Notes under the pieces: generated by a model
The model's input: only the letters and a program-made list of their open reading frames with translations
Told to the model about the DNA's origin: nothing
The model's database searches: none
Made by a program: the position numbers and the translations under genes
Shown: positions 53,990 through 62,806 of the stretch, piece after piece
How the letters are laid out: each line of letters starts with the position of its first letter
How positions within the stretch are numbered: the first letter of the stretch is position 1
NCBI GenBank assembly: GCA_030065875.1
Contig: JASJCR010000009.1
Coordinates: 62,001 to 126,000, forward strand
Direction: 5' to 3'
DNA length: 64,000 nt
DNA from: Ardenticatenaceae bacterium
Lineage (GTDB): Bacteria > Chloroflexota > Anaerolineae > Promineifilales > Promineifilaceae

Positions 53990-54083
53990 ACAAACTTTTT
54001 CTACTCTGCGTTTGATCCTTCCTTTATAATAAACGCTCCATTTTCAAAATGTGGACAAAAATCAGCAAAATTGAGGTGTTTTA

Positions 54084-55190
54084 ATGGCCGATCCACGCGT
54101 TGCAAAGTTAGCCCAGCTGCTTGTTGCATACAGCTTAAATGTCCAAAAGGGGGAAAAAGTGCTGCTACGCGGTAGTGCACACGGTTTTCCCCTGGTAAAA
54201 GAAGCATATCGAGCCGTCGTTCAGGCTGGAGGGCACCCTTTTGTGGCCTGGGAAGATGATGAGTTTAAGGAGATTATCCTAAAAGAAGGATCGGATGAAC
54301 AAATTACCCATGTGCCACCCCCGCAGGCGATGCTGTATGAGACCTATGACTGCATGATGGCTTTGCGGGCGGAAAATAACACCCGGGCCCTGAGCGGGGT
54401 CGACACGGCCAAGCAGCGGCTCATGGCCCAGGGGCGGCAATCCTTAATGCAAACGTATATGGATCGCAGCAACAAGGGGGATTTGCGCTGGGTCGTGACC
54501 CGTTATCCCACACCGGCCTATGCTCAAGACGCGGATATGTCGCTTGAGGATTATGAAGATTTTGTTTATGGTGCCTGTTACCTCGATAAAGAAGATCCGG
54601 TCGCGGAGTGGCACAGGCTATCCACCATGCAGCAGAAGCTTGTTGATTGGCTCCAAGGTAAAAAAGAGGTCCGGGTTCAGGGGCCAAACGCCGATTTACG
54701 CCTATCGATTGCCGAGCGAGTGTTTATTAATTCTGACGGCCGGGCGAACATGCCCAGCGGCGAAATATTTACCGGCCCGGTAGAATCATCGGTTAGCGGC
54801 TGGGTGCGCTTTACCTATCCGGCCATTTATCAGGCGCGGGAAGTCGATGGGGTTGAACTCCATTTTGAGGACGGCAAAGCGGTTAAGGCCACCGCCAGTA
54901 AAAATGAAGCGTACCTCAACAGCGTCCTCGATACCGATGACGGGGCTCGCTATTTGGGGGAATTTGCGATTGGCACCAACGAGGGAATCCAGCGGTTTAC
55001 GCGTTCGATTTTGTTTGACGAAAAAATCGGAGGCACGATCCACATGGCTTTGGGGGCCAGCTATCCGCAAACCGGGGGCGTAAACCGGTCTGCCGTTCAT
55101 TGGGATATGATTTGCGACATGCGCGACGGGAGTCAAATTTGGGTTGATGATGAGCTGTTTTACGAAAACGGCCAATTTAAGGTGTTATAG
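54084..55190 (+). CDS. M29-family aminopeptidase
   Basis: 368 residues, GAGGTG about 7 bases before the ATG. Thermophilic metalloprotease family (AmpS/PepS type): KLAQLLVAYSLNVQKGEKVLLRGS at the start, then NMPSGEIFTGPVESSVSG, GEFAIGTNEGI, HMALGASYPQTGGVNRSAVHWDMI (zinc ligand His) and ICDMRDGSQIWVDDELFYENG near the end. The Glu, His and Asp zinc ligands of the family are all visible. It cleaves N-terminal residues from peptides and is cytoplasmic. It ends 6 bases before mutM, suggesting one transcript. Confidence 0.93.
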   Translation: MADPRVAKLAQLLVAYSLNVQKGEKVLLRGSAHGFPLVKEAYRAVVQAGGHPFVAWEDDEFKEIILKEGSDEQITHVPPPQAMLYETYDCMMALRAENNTRALSGVDTAKQRLMAQGRQSLMQTYMDRSNKGDLRWVVTRYPTPAYAQDADMSLEDYEDFVYGACYLDKEDPVAEWHRLSTMQQKLVDWLQGKKEVRVQGPNADLRLSIAERVFINSDGRANMPSGEIFTGPVESSVSGWVRFTYPAIYQAREVDGVELHFEDGKAVKATASKNEAYLNSVLDTDDGARYLGEFAIGTNEGIQRFTRSILFDEKIGGTIHMALGASYPQTGGVNRSAVHWDMICDMRDGSQIWVDDELFYENGQFKVL

Positions 55191-55196
55191 TGACTT

Positions 55197-56015
55197 ATGC
55201 CTGAGCTGCCAGAAGTTGAAACCGTTGTCCGCGCCCTGCGCGATCCGCTGATCGGCCGTACCTTTGCCGATTTTGAAAGTTATTGGCCTAAGCAGGTGAT
55301 TTTCCCTGACGATGTGCAGGCGCTGCGTGACCGGATTGCCGGCCGTTCGGTGACCCAAATACGACGAAGAGCCAAATACATTGTGATGACCCTCGACCAG
55401 GGGGAGGAAACGCTGATTGTCCATCTCAAAATGACCGGCCACCTGGCGGTGGTTCCCCACGATCGGCCGCTGCATAAGCACGTTCGCCAGCGCTTTGTTT
55501 TAACCGATGGGGATGATTTGCGCTTTCGCGATATGCGCAAATTTGGCCGAATTTATCTGGTCAAAGATCCAGCCGAGGTCCTGGCTAAACTTGGCCCGGA
55601 ACCACTGGAGCCGGAGTTTACGGCGGCCGTGTTGCAAAAACGGTTGGCCGGCCGTAAGCGGATCTTAAAACCGCTTCTGCTAGATCAGACTGTTGTGGCC
55701 GGAATCGGCAATATTTACGCGGATGAAGCGCTGTTTGGCGCCAAAATTCGGCCAGATCGTCAAACGGATTCTTTGGACGAGGCGGAAATAATCGCCTTGC
55801 ACAAGGCGATTCAAGAGGCTCTACGCCTGGGTATTGAGCGGGAAGGAGCGAGTATTGGAGATTACGTCAAGCCTGACGGGAGCAAAGGGGATATGCAAAA
55901 CGCGGTGCAGGTTTTTCGGCGTACCGGATTCCCATGTTATTCATGCGGTACACCCATCACGCGCATTGTCCTGGGCGGTCGCAGCACGCATTTTTGCGCA
56001 AACTGTCAGATTTAG
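55197..56015 (+). CDS. mutM: formamidopyrimidine-DNA glycosylase
   Basis: 272 residues. It begins MPELPEVETVVRAL with the catalytic Pro and Glu directly after Met, has KMTGHL and a DDLRFRDMRKFGR segment, LLLDQTVVAGIGNIYADEALF, and a C-terminal zinc finger with CYSCGTPI and HFCANCQ. It removes 8-oxoguanine and Fapy lesions and cleaves the abasic site. Length and motifs are complete. Confidence 0.97.
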   Translation: MPELPEVETVVRALRDPLIGRTFADFESYWPKQVIFPDDVQALRDRIAGRSVTQIRRRAKYIVMTLDQGEETLIVHLKMTGHLAVVPHDRPLHKHVRQRFVLTDGDDLRFRDMRKFGRIYLVKDPAEVLAKLGPEPLEPEFTAAVLQKRLAGRKRILKPLLLDQTVVAGIGNIYADEALFGAKIRPDRQTDSLDEAEIIALHKAIQEALRLGIEREGASIGDYVKPDGSKGDMQNAVQVFRRTGFPCYSCGTPITRIVLGGRSTHFCANCQI

Positions 56016-56032
56016 CAGGTGAACCAGACCGC

Positions 56033-57112
56033 TTACGATAGGTTTAGAGTAGAGAAGAAAGCTTCTTCTGTCTGGAACACATCCGGTATTTCAGTCGGCA
56101 AATAAGCTAAAAAACGTTTGTGCAGGGCCTCCTTTTCTGATGGGGTCAAAAAGGCGGCTTCAATTGCTGAAAAGGTAAGATCCCGCAAATTGTCATACGT
56201 TAAATTAAATTTATTGATCGCTTCGTTGAATTCGTGGGTCAGCGTGATGTTGCTGATCGATGGGTCATCGGTGTTTAAGGTGGTAGAGATCCCCGATTTG
56301 ATAAATTTTAGCAGCGGGTGCTGCTGTAAATGTTTGACTGAGGCGGTTTGCACATTGCTGGTCAGGCAAATTTCCATCGAAATATTGTTGCGACGGGATA
56401 ATTCCATCACGGCCGGATCCTCAACTGTCCTGGTGCCGTGCCCAATGCGATGAGCTCCTAACTCGTTGATCGCCTGCCGGACGGTATCCGCGCCCATCCA
56501 TTCCCCGGCGTGGACCGTGATGCCCAATCCGCGCTGCCGGGCCTCCTGAAATATCGGAATAAAAGGGTCGGCGGGACAGTTAATTTCGTCCCCGGCAAGA
56601 TCGAGACCAACGATGCCCTGATCCTGGCGATCATAAGCCAGACGAGCTACTTTTTTGGCCTGTTCGACCGAGTTGTGACGAACCAAAGTGATAATGAGCT
56701 TGACTTCGATATCGTGGTCTTTGCTGGCTTGGTTAACCGCTTCAATGGTCCAGTCGGTGACTGAGGATAAGGCATAGCCGCGCACGCGCGACAGAGCTTG
56801 AGGGCTAAAGCGCAGTTCGAGGTATTTGACGTTATCCAGCGCAGCATCTTCTACCGCTTCGTAAACAAGACGCTTAATCGCCTCGGGCGTGCGATAAAAG
56901 TTGCGCAGCATTTCAAATTTTGCCAAAAACGTAAACGCGTTTGGAGGTTCACTGGTCACCTGAACATAGGGACGCAGGACTTCGATATCTTTGGGAACAT
57001 CTAAGTCGTACTCCTTGGCAATGTCAACCAAAGATTTGAGACGTAGGGATCCTTCAAGATGCCGGTGCAGATCAATTTTGGGGAGGGCCTGGACTTGGTC
57101 GTAAGTTAACAT
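56033..57112 (-). CDS. add: adenosine deaminase
   Basis: About 359 residues from the ATG at 57112; TTG/GTG starts at 57157 and 57154 would add 14-15 residues and cannot be excluded, as no site has a strong Shine-Dalgarno. ADA motifs: LPKIDLHRHLEGSLR (zinc His pair), TVHAGEWMGAD with catalytic Glu nearby, HRIGHGTR, and LNTDDPSISN (zinc Asp). The enzyme deaminates adenosine to inosine; relatives deaminate other 6-aminopurines, so the exact substrate is likely but not certain. Confidence 0.92.
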   Translation of the reverse strand: MLTYDQVQALPKIDLHRHLEGSLRLKSLVDIAKEYDLDVPKDIEVLRPYVQVTSEPPNAFTFLAKFEMLRNFYRTPEAIKRLVYEAVEDAALDNVKYLELRFSPQALSRVRGYALSSVTDWTIEAVNQASKDHDIEVKLIITLVRHNSVEQAKKVARLAYDRQDQGIVGLDLAGDEINCPADPFIPIFQEARQRGLGITVHAGEWMGADTVRQAINELGAHRIGHGTRTVEDPAVMELSRRNNISMEICLTSNVQTASVKHLQQHPLLKFIKSGISTTLNTDDPSISNITLTHEFNEAINKFNLTYDNLRDLTFSAIEAAFLTPSEKEALHKRFLAYLPTEIPDVFQTEEAFFSTLNLS

Positions 57113-57341
57113 ATCAACGATGACGAAAGATTCGTTGTCCGGACAAGAATACACCAAATCTTTCTTGCTGCTGTGAATTGCACGTTAGGAGTACGTTAAT
57201 GACAGGTTGAAAAGGTGTCACTTGTTTTGAAGTGCGTGATAGAAAAGAATAAGACATTACGTCTATTTTGACTTTAGTACAATACTCTTATTCTGAGTAG
57301 GACCATCATACTCCTAATCAAGTTTGGGCGCAGTATACAAC

Positions 57342-60300
57342 TTATCTCTTTCTTTTTGGCTTACGTTTTGTTGACCGGGCTGCCGTGGTTTGACCTTTTC
57401 CGTTCCCGCGACTTTTTTGTTGATCGATTTTCAAGTGGCAATTTTTATATTTTTTGCCGCTGCCGCAGTAACAAGGATCATTTCGGCCGATTTTAGGCGC
57501 GTCCCGACGAATTTCGCCCCTCTTGCCTCCGCTCTGACCGACAACCTGATACCCGGCACTGGACAGCTGCTCCTGATATGAGACTTTGGCCTGCTGTTGA
57601 CGCAGATACTCTTCATGACGAGCGATCAAGCGAAAATAATCGGATGAAATATTTTTCTGGATGTTGTTGCGCATATCCGCAAACATTTCATACGATCGTT
57701 TTTTGTATTCTACTTTGGGATCTCGCTGCCGCCCGGCCGATTCCAGACCGATTTCCCGGCGCAAGTCATCGGCCGCGGTGAGATAGTCGCGCCATTCTCG
57801 ATCGATGGCCGTTAAAACAAGCGTGCGCTGGAAATTGTTGTACTGCTCTTCGCCAATCCGTTTCTTCCAGCGCTGCCGCTCCTGATCGATGTAGTTACTC
57901 AACGCTTCGACCAAAGCGTCACTATCGAGGGCGGACAAGCTGTTGAGAAGCAGATCTTGCAGCTGGCGGGCCACCTGTCGCTGAAAGACGAGCTGGCGTT
58001 CGCGGATCGCATCTTTTGAAACCCGCTCAACCGGAAAACGATCAAACGCTTTCTCGATCTCGGTTTGGGAGCTTTGCCAAATTGATTCTTTTTCTTCTTC
58101 TTCAATGTATGACGCGAGGAAATTATCAAAAACCTGGCGGACCTGCCCTTCAAACTGTTTGTGAAGGGAGGAACGCACCTGCAGCTGCCCGGTTTTGCGG
58201 GCGGACAAAATCGCCCCCAAATTGGGGGTGGGTGGCAGGAGCGGGATAAAGCGCCCCATCGCCTGCAGCAGCTGGTAAATATTGCGTCCTTCCTCCAAAT
58301 TATCGTGGGCCAGACCCATCAATTCAGCGATCATGTCGTCGGCCGTGATCCCGGTCAACTCTTCCTGATCGAGCCGATGGACAGGCAGCAGCCCGCGCAT
58401 ACGGCTGAGGATCCCGCGCAAATAAACTTCACCGGTTTCCTGATTGCTAAAATCAACAACCGCCCGATTGACTTCGTCCTGCAGAAAACCGACGTAATCA
58501 TCCAGGTAATTGCCGACCAATTCATCAATAATGACGTCAAATGCCGCGGAGATGCGATCATCGAGATCGAGCTGGCCCGTTAACACGCTGCGCCGCTCGT
58601 CATAGGTGGTTTCCCGCTGTCGGGCCATCACATCATCGTATTCGAGCACGTTTTTGCGAATGTCAAAGTTGTATCCTTCAATTCTTTCCTGTGAACTGGC
58701 AATCAGGCGATCGAGAACCCCGCTTTCAATCGGGGTGTCGTCGGGCAGATTATTGTTCATGAAGCTCCGCAGACGCTCCCCACCAAAGCGGCGCAGGAGT
58801 TCATCTTCCAAAGACAGGAAGAAGCGAGAGGAGCCGGGATCACCCTGGCGGGCAGCTCGACCGCGCAGCTGGTTGTCAATCCGGCGAGATTCGTGCCGTT
58901 CAGACCCGACCACGTGGAGCCCCCCTAATTGCCACACCTCATTTCTTTCTTCCTCAGTGGCGCGAATCAGATTGAGGATATCGTCAATCAGCTGTTCCGG
59001 CAGGGATGGAATATCGTGAGTTAAGGTGCGCGCTTCCTCGGTTTCTCCGGCTAACACCGCCCGAATCAGGGCTGCGCGGGCGTTGTAATGCTCTTCAAAA
59101 ACCTGCTCGGCCAGAAATTCAGCCATGCGCCGCGAATCTTGCAGGGCGACTTGATACTGGTTGTGCAGGTTAAGCAGCCGATCAGCTTCATCAACCAAAA
59201 TTGTGTCAAATTGATTTTCTTTTAGATAGGTGCGAGCCGTGTCTTTGGCGCCGCGCTGCGTCAGGCGAACGAGCTGTAAAGATTGATTGTAGTCCAGGTC
59301 AAAGTTGTCCTGGAGGTGTCGGGCTACATAGCCAACCACCTGAATTTGCTCGATAACTTTGGCGGCTTGATCAAACTCAGCCTTAATTTCTTCAAATTTA
59401 TCGACGAGTTCGGGAGATAATTTGCTGCTGCTGCCGGCCATCTGGCGCGCTTCTGCGGCAGTGGCGGTGACATATTTGATGGCCAGCTGGATCAGCTGTT
59501 GACGATCAAAAAGCGCCTTTTCCACAAGCTCGGCCGCCAACCCTTCCGGGTTGCCACCGAGGAGAATGTCGGTTCCACGACCGGCCATATTGGTAGATAT
59601 CGTGACCGCTCCGCGGCGGCCGGCCTGCCCCACGATCAACGCTTCAGATTGATGAATTTTGGCGTTGAGGACGTTGTGACGGATGTTCTCTTTTCTGAGC
59701 ATGTTGTGAATTTTTTCAGAATGCTCAACCGAAGTGGTACCGACAAGAATTGGCTGACCGGTTTGGTGAACCTCATAAATTTCACGCACGATCGCCCGGT
59801 CTTTGACCTCTTCACTGGCAAAAACCTGATCGGGATAATCGATGCGCTTGTAAAAACGTGTCTCATCGGTTCCCGGCTGGACATACGTAATTTGTTCGAC
59901 CCCATCGACCTTCGTTTTGCGGGTATCAAGGGCTTGGGCGCCGCTGCCGTAGGTGGCCAAATATTCGACATTTGTAGGAAGGGGGGTCACCTCAACTTCA
60001 TAAATTTCTTGAAACTCTTCGGCATCGGTCATGGCGGTACCGGTCATACCGGCCAATTTGCGATAGAGGCGGAAGTAATTTTGAATGGTGATGGTCGCCA
60101 CCGTCACCGATTCCCGTTTAATCTGGACCCCTTCTTTGGCTTCAATCGCTTCGTGTAGACCATCAGAATAGCGCCGGCCGGCCATCAAACGGCCGGTAAA
60201 ATCGTCAATAATGACTACTTCGCCGTTCATAACGGTGTAATCTTTATCCCGTTTGAACATGTATTGCGCCTTAAGCGCATTGTCCAGATAGTAGGTCAGA

Positions 60301-61298
60301 TGGAAAAATTGCGGATTGTAGAGCGTTTCACCTGCTTCATAATCAATTTCAGGGATGCGCCGCTCGATTTCGGCCGTGCCGATTTCCGTCAGCGTGATAG
60401 AACGGCTTTTCTCATCGATATCGTAATGCCCGTTTGGCTCTTCATCTTCTTCGGCGGTATTGCGTTTTAAACCGCGCACAATTTGAGCAAAGCGCAAATA
60501 TTCTTGAGAAGCTTTATCTGCTGGACCGGAAATGATGAGCGGGGTGCGGGCTTCATCGATTAAGACATTGTCAGCTTCGTCGATGACCGCAAAATTTTGC
60601 GGCCGCTGCACGAGCTGTTCTGGACTGCGCACCATGTTGTCGCGCAGATAATCAAACCCGAACTCGCTGCTGGTGCCGTAGGTGATATCCGCCTGATACG
60701 CCTCCATGCGGGTACACGGCCGCCAGTGAACCAGGCGATCATCCTCTAATTCCGCACCGGGGTTTACGTATTCAGGATCATAAAGCGCGGAAAATTGCTG
60801 GGGGCCGATACACCCTACTGTTAATCCCAAAAAGCTAAATATTTGACCCATCCACCCGCCGTCCCGTCGCACCAGGTATTCATTAACGGTGACCAAATGC
60901 ACCCCTCGGCCGGAGAGGGCATTAAGGAAGAGGGGGAGGGTCGCCACCAGCGTTTTACCTTCACCCGTGCGCATTTCAATAATTTCAGCCTGGTTGAGCA
61001 GAATGCCCCCCATAATTTGGACGTCATAATGGCGCAGGGTGGTGGTGCGGCGTGAAGCTTCGCGGACAAGTGCGTACGCTTCCGGCAAAATTTCGACCAG
61101 CGCCTGCTCGAGGGCATCGTCATCTTCGATGGTTTCGACCCGCGCGCGCAGATCAGCTGTTTTTTGCCGCAGGGCTTCATCACTTAACTTTTCGAGTGAT
61201 GGCTCATGGGCGTTGACCGCATTGACCAGCGGTTGGAGATTGTCGATAACTTTTTTGTTGGGATCGCCAACTATTTTTTGTATGAGAGATTTGAACAT
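57342..61298 (-). CDS. secA: preprotein translocase ATPase SecA, long form
   Basis: 1318 residues against about 800-900 for most SecA. The N-terminal ATPase domain has MRTGEGKTLVATLP (about 109-122), VIDEADNVLIDEARTPL (about 238-254), and FTGRLMAGRRYSDGLH. The second ATPase half has STNMAGRGTDILLGG (about 568-582) and GGLHVVGSERHESRRIDNQL (about 792-811). Between these is about 190 residues where E. coli SecA has about 35. The insert contains a second DEAD-like motif ILVDEADRLL near 700. The C-terminus carries the SEC-C zinc motif CYCGSGKKYKNC. The motor pushes unfolded proteins through SecYEG. Confidence 0.95.
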   Translation of the reverse strand: MFKSLIQKIVGDPNKKVIDNLQPLVNAVNAHEPSLEKLSDEALRQKTADLRARVETIEDDDALEQALVEILPEAYALVREASRRTTTLRHYDVQIMGGILLNQAEIIEMRTGEGKTLVATLPLFLNALSGRGVHLVTVNEYLVRRDGGWMGQIFSFLGLTVGCIGPQQFSALYDPEYVNPGAELEDDRLVHWRPCTRMEAYQADITYGTSSEFGFDYLRDNMVRSPEQLVQRPQNFAVIDEADNVLIDEARTPLIISGPADKASQEYLRFAQIVRGLKRNTAEEDEEPNGHYDIDEKSRSITLTEIGTAEIERRIPEIDYEAGETLYNPQFFHLTYYLDNALKAQYMFKRDKDYTVMNGEVVIIDDFTGRLMAGRRYSDGLHEAIEAKEGVQIKRESVTVATITIQNYFRLYRKLAGMTGTAMTDAEEFQEIYEVEVTPLPTNVEYLATYGSGAQALDTRKTKVDGVEQITYVQPGTDETRFYKRIDYPDQVFASEEVKDRAIVREIYEVHQTGQPILVGTTSVEHSEKIHNMLRKENIRHNVLNAKIHQSEALIVGQAGRRGAVTISTNMAGRGTDILLGGNPEGLAAELVEKALFDRQQLIQLAIKYVTATAAEARQMAGSSSKLSPELVDKFEEIKAEFDQAAKVIEQIQVVGYVARHLQDNFDLDYNQSLQLVRLTQRGAKDTARTYLKENQFDTILVDEADRLLNLHNQYQVALQDSRRMAEFLAEQVFEEHYNARAALIRAVLAGETEEARTLTHDIPSLPEQLIDDILNLIRATEEERNEVWQLGGLHVVGSERHESRRIDNQLRGRAARQGDPGSSRFFLSLEDELLRRFGGERLRSFMNNNLPDDTPIESGVLDRLIASSQERIEGYNFDIRKNVLEYDDVMARQRETTYDERRSVLTGQLDLDDRISAAFDVIIDELVGNYLDDYVGFLQDEVNRAVVDFSNQETGEVYLRGILSRMRGLLPVHRLDQEELTGITADDMIAELMGLAHDNLEEGRNIYQLLQAMGRFIPLLPPTPNLGAILSARKTGQLQVRSSLHKQFEGQVRQVFDNFLASYIEEEEKESIWQSSQTEIEKAFDRFPVERVSKDAIRERQLVFQRQVARQLQDLLLNSLSALDSDALVEALSNYIDQERQRWKKRIGEEQYNNFQRTLVLTAIDREWRDYLTAADDLRREIGLESAGRQRDPKVEYKKRSYEMFADMRNNIQKNISSDYFRLIARHEEYLRQQQAKVSYQEQLSSAGYQVVGQSGGKRGEIRRDAPKIGRNDPCYCGSGKKYKNCHLKIDQQKSRGNGKGQTTAARSTKRKPKRKR

Positions 61299-61755
61299 AT
61301 TATTTAAGAGCTGCCTTAAATTGTGCGGCGGCTGCGCAACGAGACGACAGCTTAAGTGACCTATAAAAACGTTTCAAAATTAAATTGCCCGCAGATTAAG
61401 TGCATCACACTTGAATTTTTAAAATCAGGATGACACGAATTTAATGGATTATCTCTTTAATGTGGGAAAATTCGCGAAATCTTGTTTTAAAGATTTGAAA
61501 AATGACCTACTTAAGGAGTGAATATATCCGGGCAATCCGCGGCTAAATTATTTTGTAAATTGCTTAATTTGAAATTAGCCAACAAACATAATAAACCACA
61601 AACATCAAAAGCGCACAAAAATTTGAGTCTCTTGAAATTTATGGTTTTTAGGGTCGGCTCAAGATTAGCTACTTTATCTTCGTTGATTTATTCGGAAGTG
61701 GCAACCATTCTAATCAAAAATTGTAGGTTTTGGCCGTGCGTGCAGCAAAACCGCG
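61299..61755. other. 457-base gap between secA and prs
   Basis: AT-rich DNA serving as upstream region of secA and downstream of prs (both minus). No repeat family member, promoter pair or supported gene is seen; an 82-codon plus-strand frame at 61518 has no family look and overlaps prs. Confidence 0.5.
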
Positions 61756-62712
61756 TTACTCATTAAAGAGTTCTCCCACAGAACGCCCTTCATGAGAGCG
61801 CACAATGACCTCACCCAGCAAATCAGCTGTGGTCAAGACCTCGATATTTGGCAGCATTTTCTCCTCCGGGATAGGCAGCGTATCGGTGGTAATGATTTCT
61901 TTGATCGGCGCGTTGGCCATCCGCTTGGAAGCTGGCCCGGACAATACCGGATGAGTAAAGGCCACATAAACGTCATTTGCGCCGTTTTCTTTGACCGTCT
62001 GTACCGCTTCTGTGATCGAACCACCGGTATCGACCAAATCATCCACGAGAATCACGTCCTTCCCGGATACATCCCCAATTAAACTGAGGTTTTCGCGTCG
62101 CAGATCGTTGCCCAGCCGCCTTTTTTCCACAAAAGCCAGCGGTAGACCCAGCTCATCGGCAAATTTTCGGCCGCCTTTGGCAAACCCCAGATCTGGGGTC
62201 ACGATCATGGCGTTGGATAAATCTTTTGTTCGCAGGTAATCGCAGATCATATGGCGGGCCGTGAGTGAGTCACCGGGAATTTTATAAAATCCCTGAATTT
62301 GCCCGGCATGTAAATCGATAGTGATCCAGCGGTCCGCACCGGCCGCTTCGATTAAGTCGGCTATCAGGCGAGCGGTGATGGGCACGCGAGGCTGTGTTTT
62401 TTGATCGGATTGGGAGTAGGCCAAATAAGGGCAAACAACTGTCACCCGGCCGGCGTTATCCCGCTTTAGACAGTCGATGGCGATTAACGTTTCCATGATA
62501 TTGCGGTGCACCGGCCGAGCATGGCTTTGGATAATATATACATCTTTTCCCCGAGCGCTGCCGTGCAGCTGGATCCAGATATTTTCGTTGGGGAAGTCGG
62601 TAATAATCCAATCGCTTAAGGGGACTTTGATATAGTCAGCAATTTTTTGGGCCAATTCAGGACAACCTGACCCGGCATAGAGCTGAATACCCCCATAGGT
62701 AGTAGTAGACAT
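61756..62712 (-). CDS. prs: ribose-phosphate pyrophosphokinase
   Basis: 318 residues, AGGA about 8 bases before the ATG. PRPP synthase motifs: GSGCPELAQKIADYIKVPL at the N-terminus, ITIDLHAGQIQGFY (pyrophosphate region with the metal His), and the PRPP-binding loop ILVDDLVDTGGSI. It makes PRPP from ribose 5-phosphate and ATP for nucleotides, His and Trp. Length is normal for the class I family. Confidence 0.96.
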   Translation of the reverse strand: MSTTTYGGIQLYAGSGCPELAQKIADYIKVPLSDWIITDFPNENIWIQLHGSARGKDVYIIQSHARPVHRNIMETLIAIDCLKRDNAGRVTVVCPYLAYSQSDQKTQPRVPITARLIADLIEAAGADRWITIDLHAGQIQGFYKIPGDSLTARHMICDYLRTKDLSNAMIVTPDLGFAKGGRKFADELGLPLAFVEKRRLGNDLRRENLSLIGDVSGKDVILVDDLVDTGGSITEAVQTVKENGANDVYVAFTHPVLSGPASKRMANAPIKEIITTDTLPIPEEKMLPNIEVLTTADLLGEVIVRSHEGRSVGELFNE

Positions 62713-62806
62713 GATTTTAATCCTCTCTCCTGAAACCGGTTCTGAAACCTGTAAATTTTTGAATCAATAACGTATAAATATTTTGCAGATTGATTTAAAC
62801 AGCGAC

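Noticed and set aside
61518..61766. 82-codon plus-strand gene between secA and prs
   Set aside because: It overlaps prs, has no ribosome site or family look, and its composition reflects AT-rich gap DNA.
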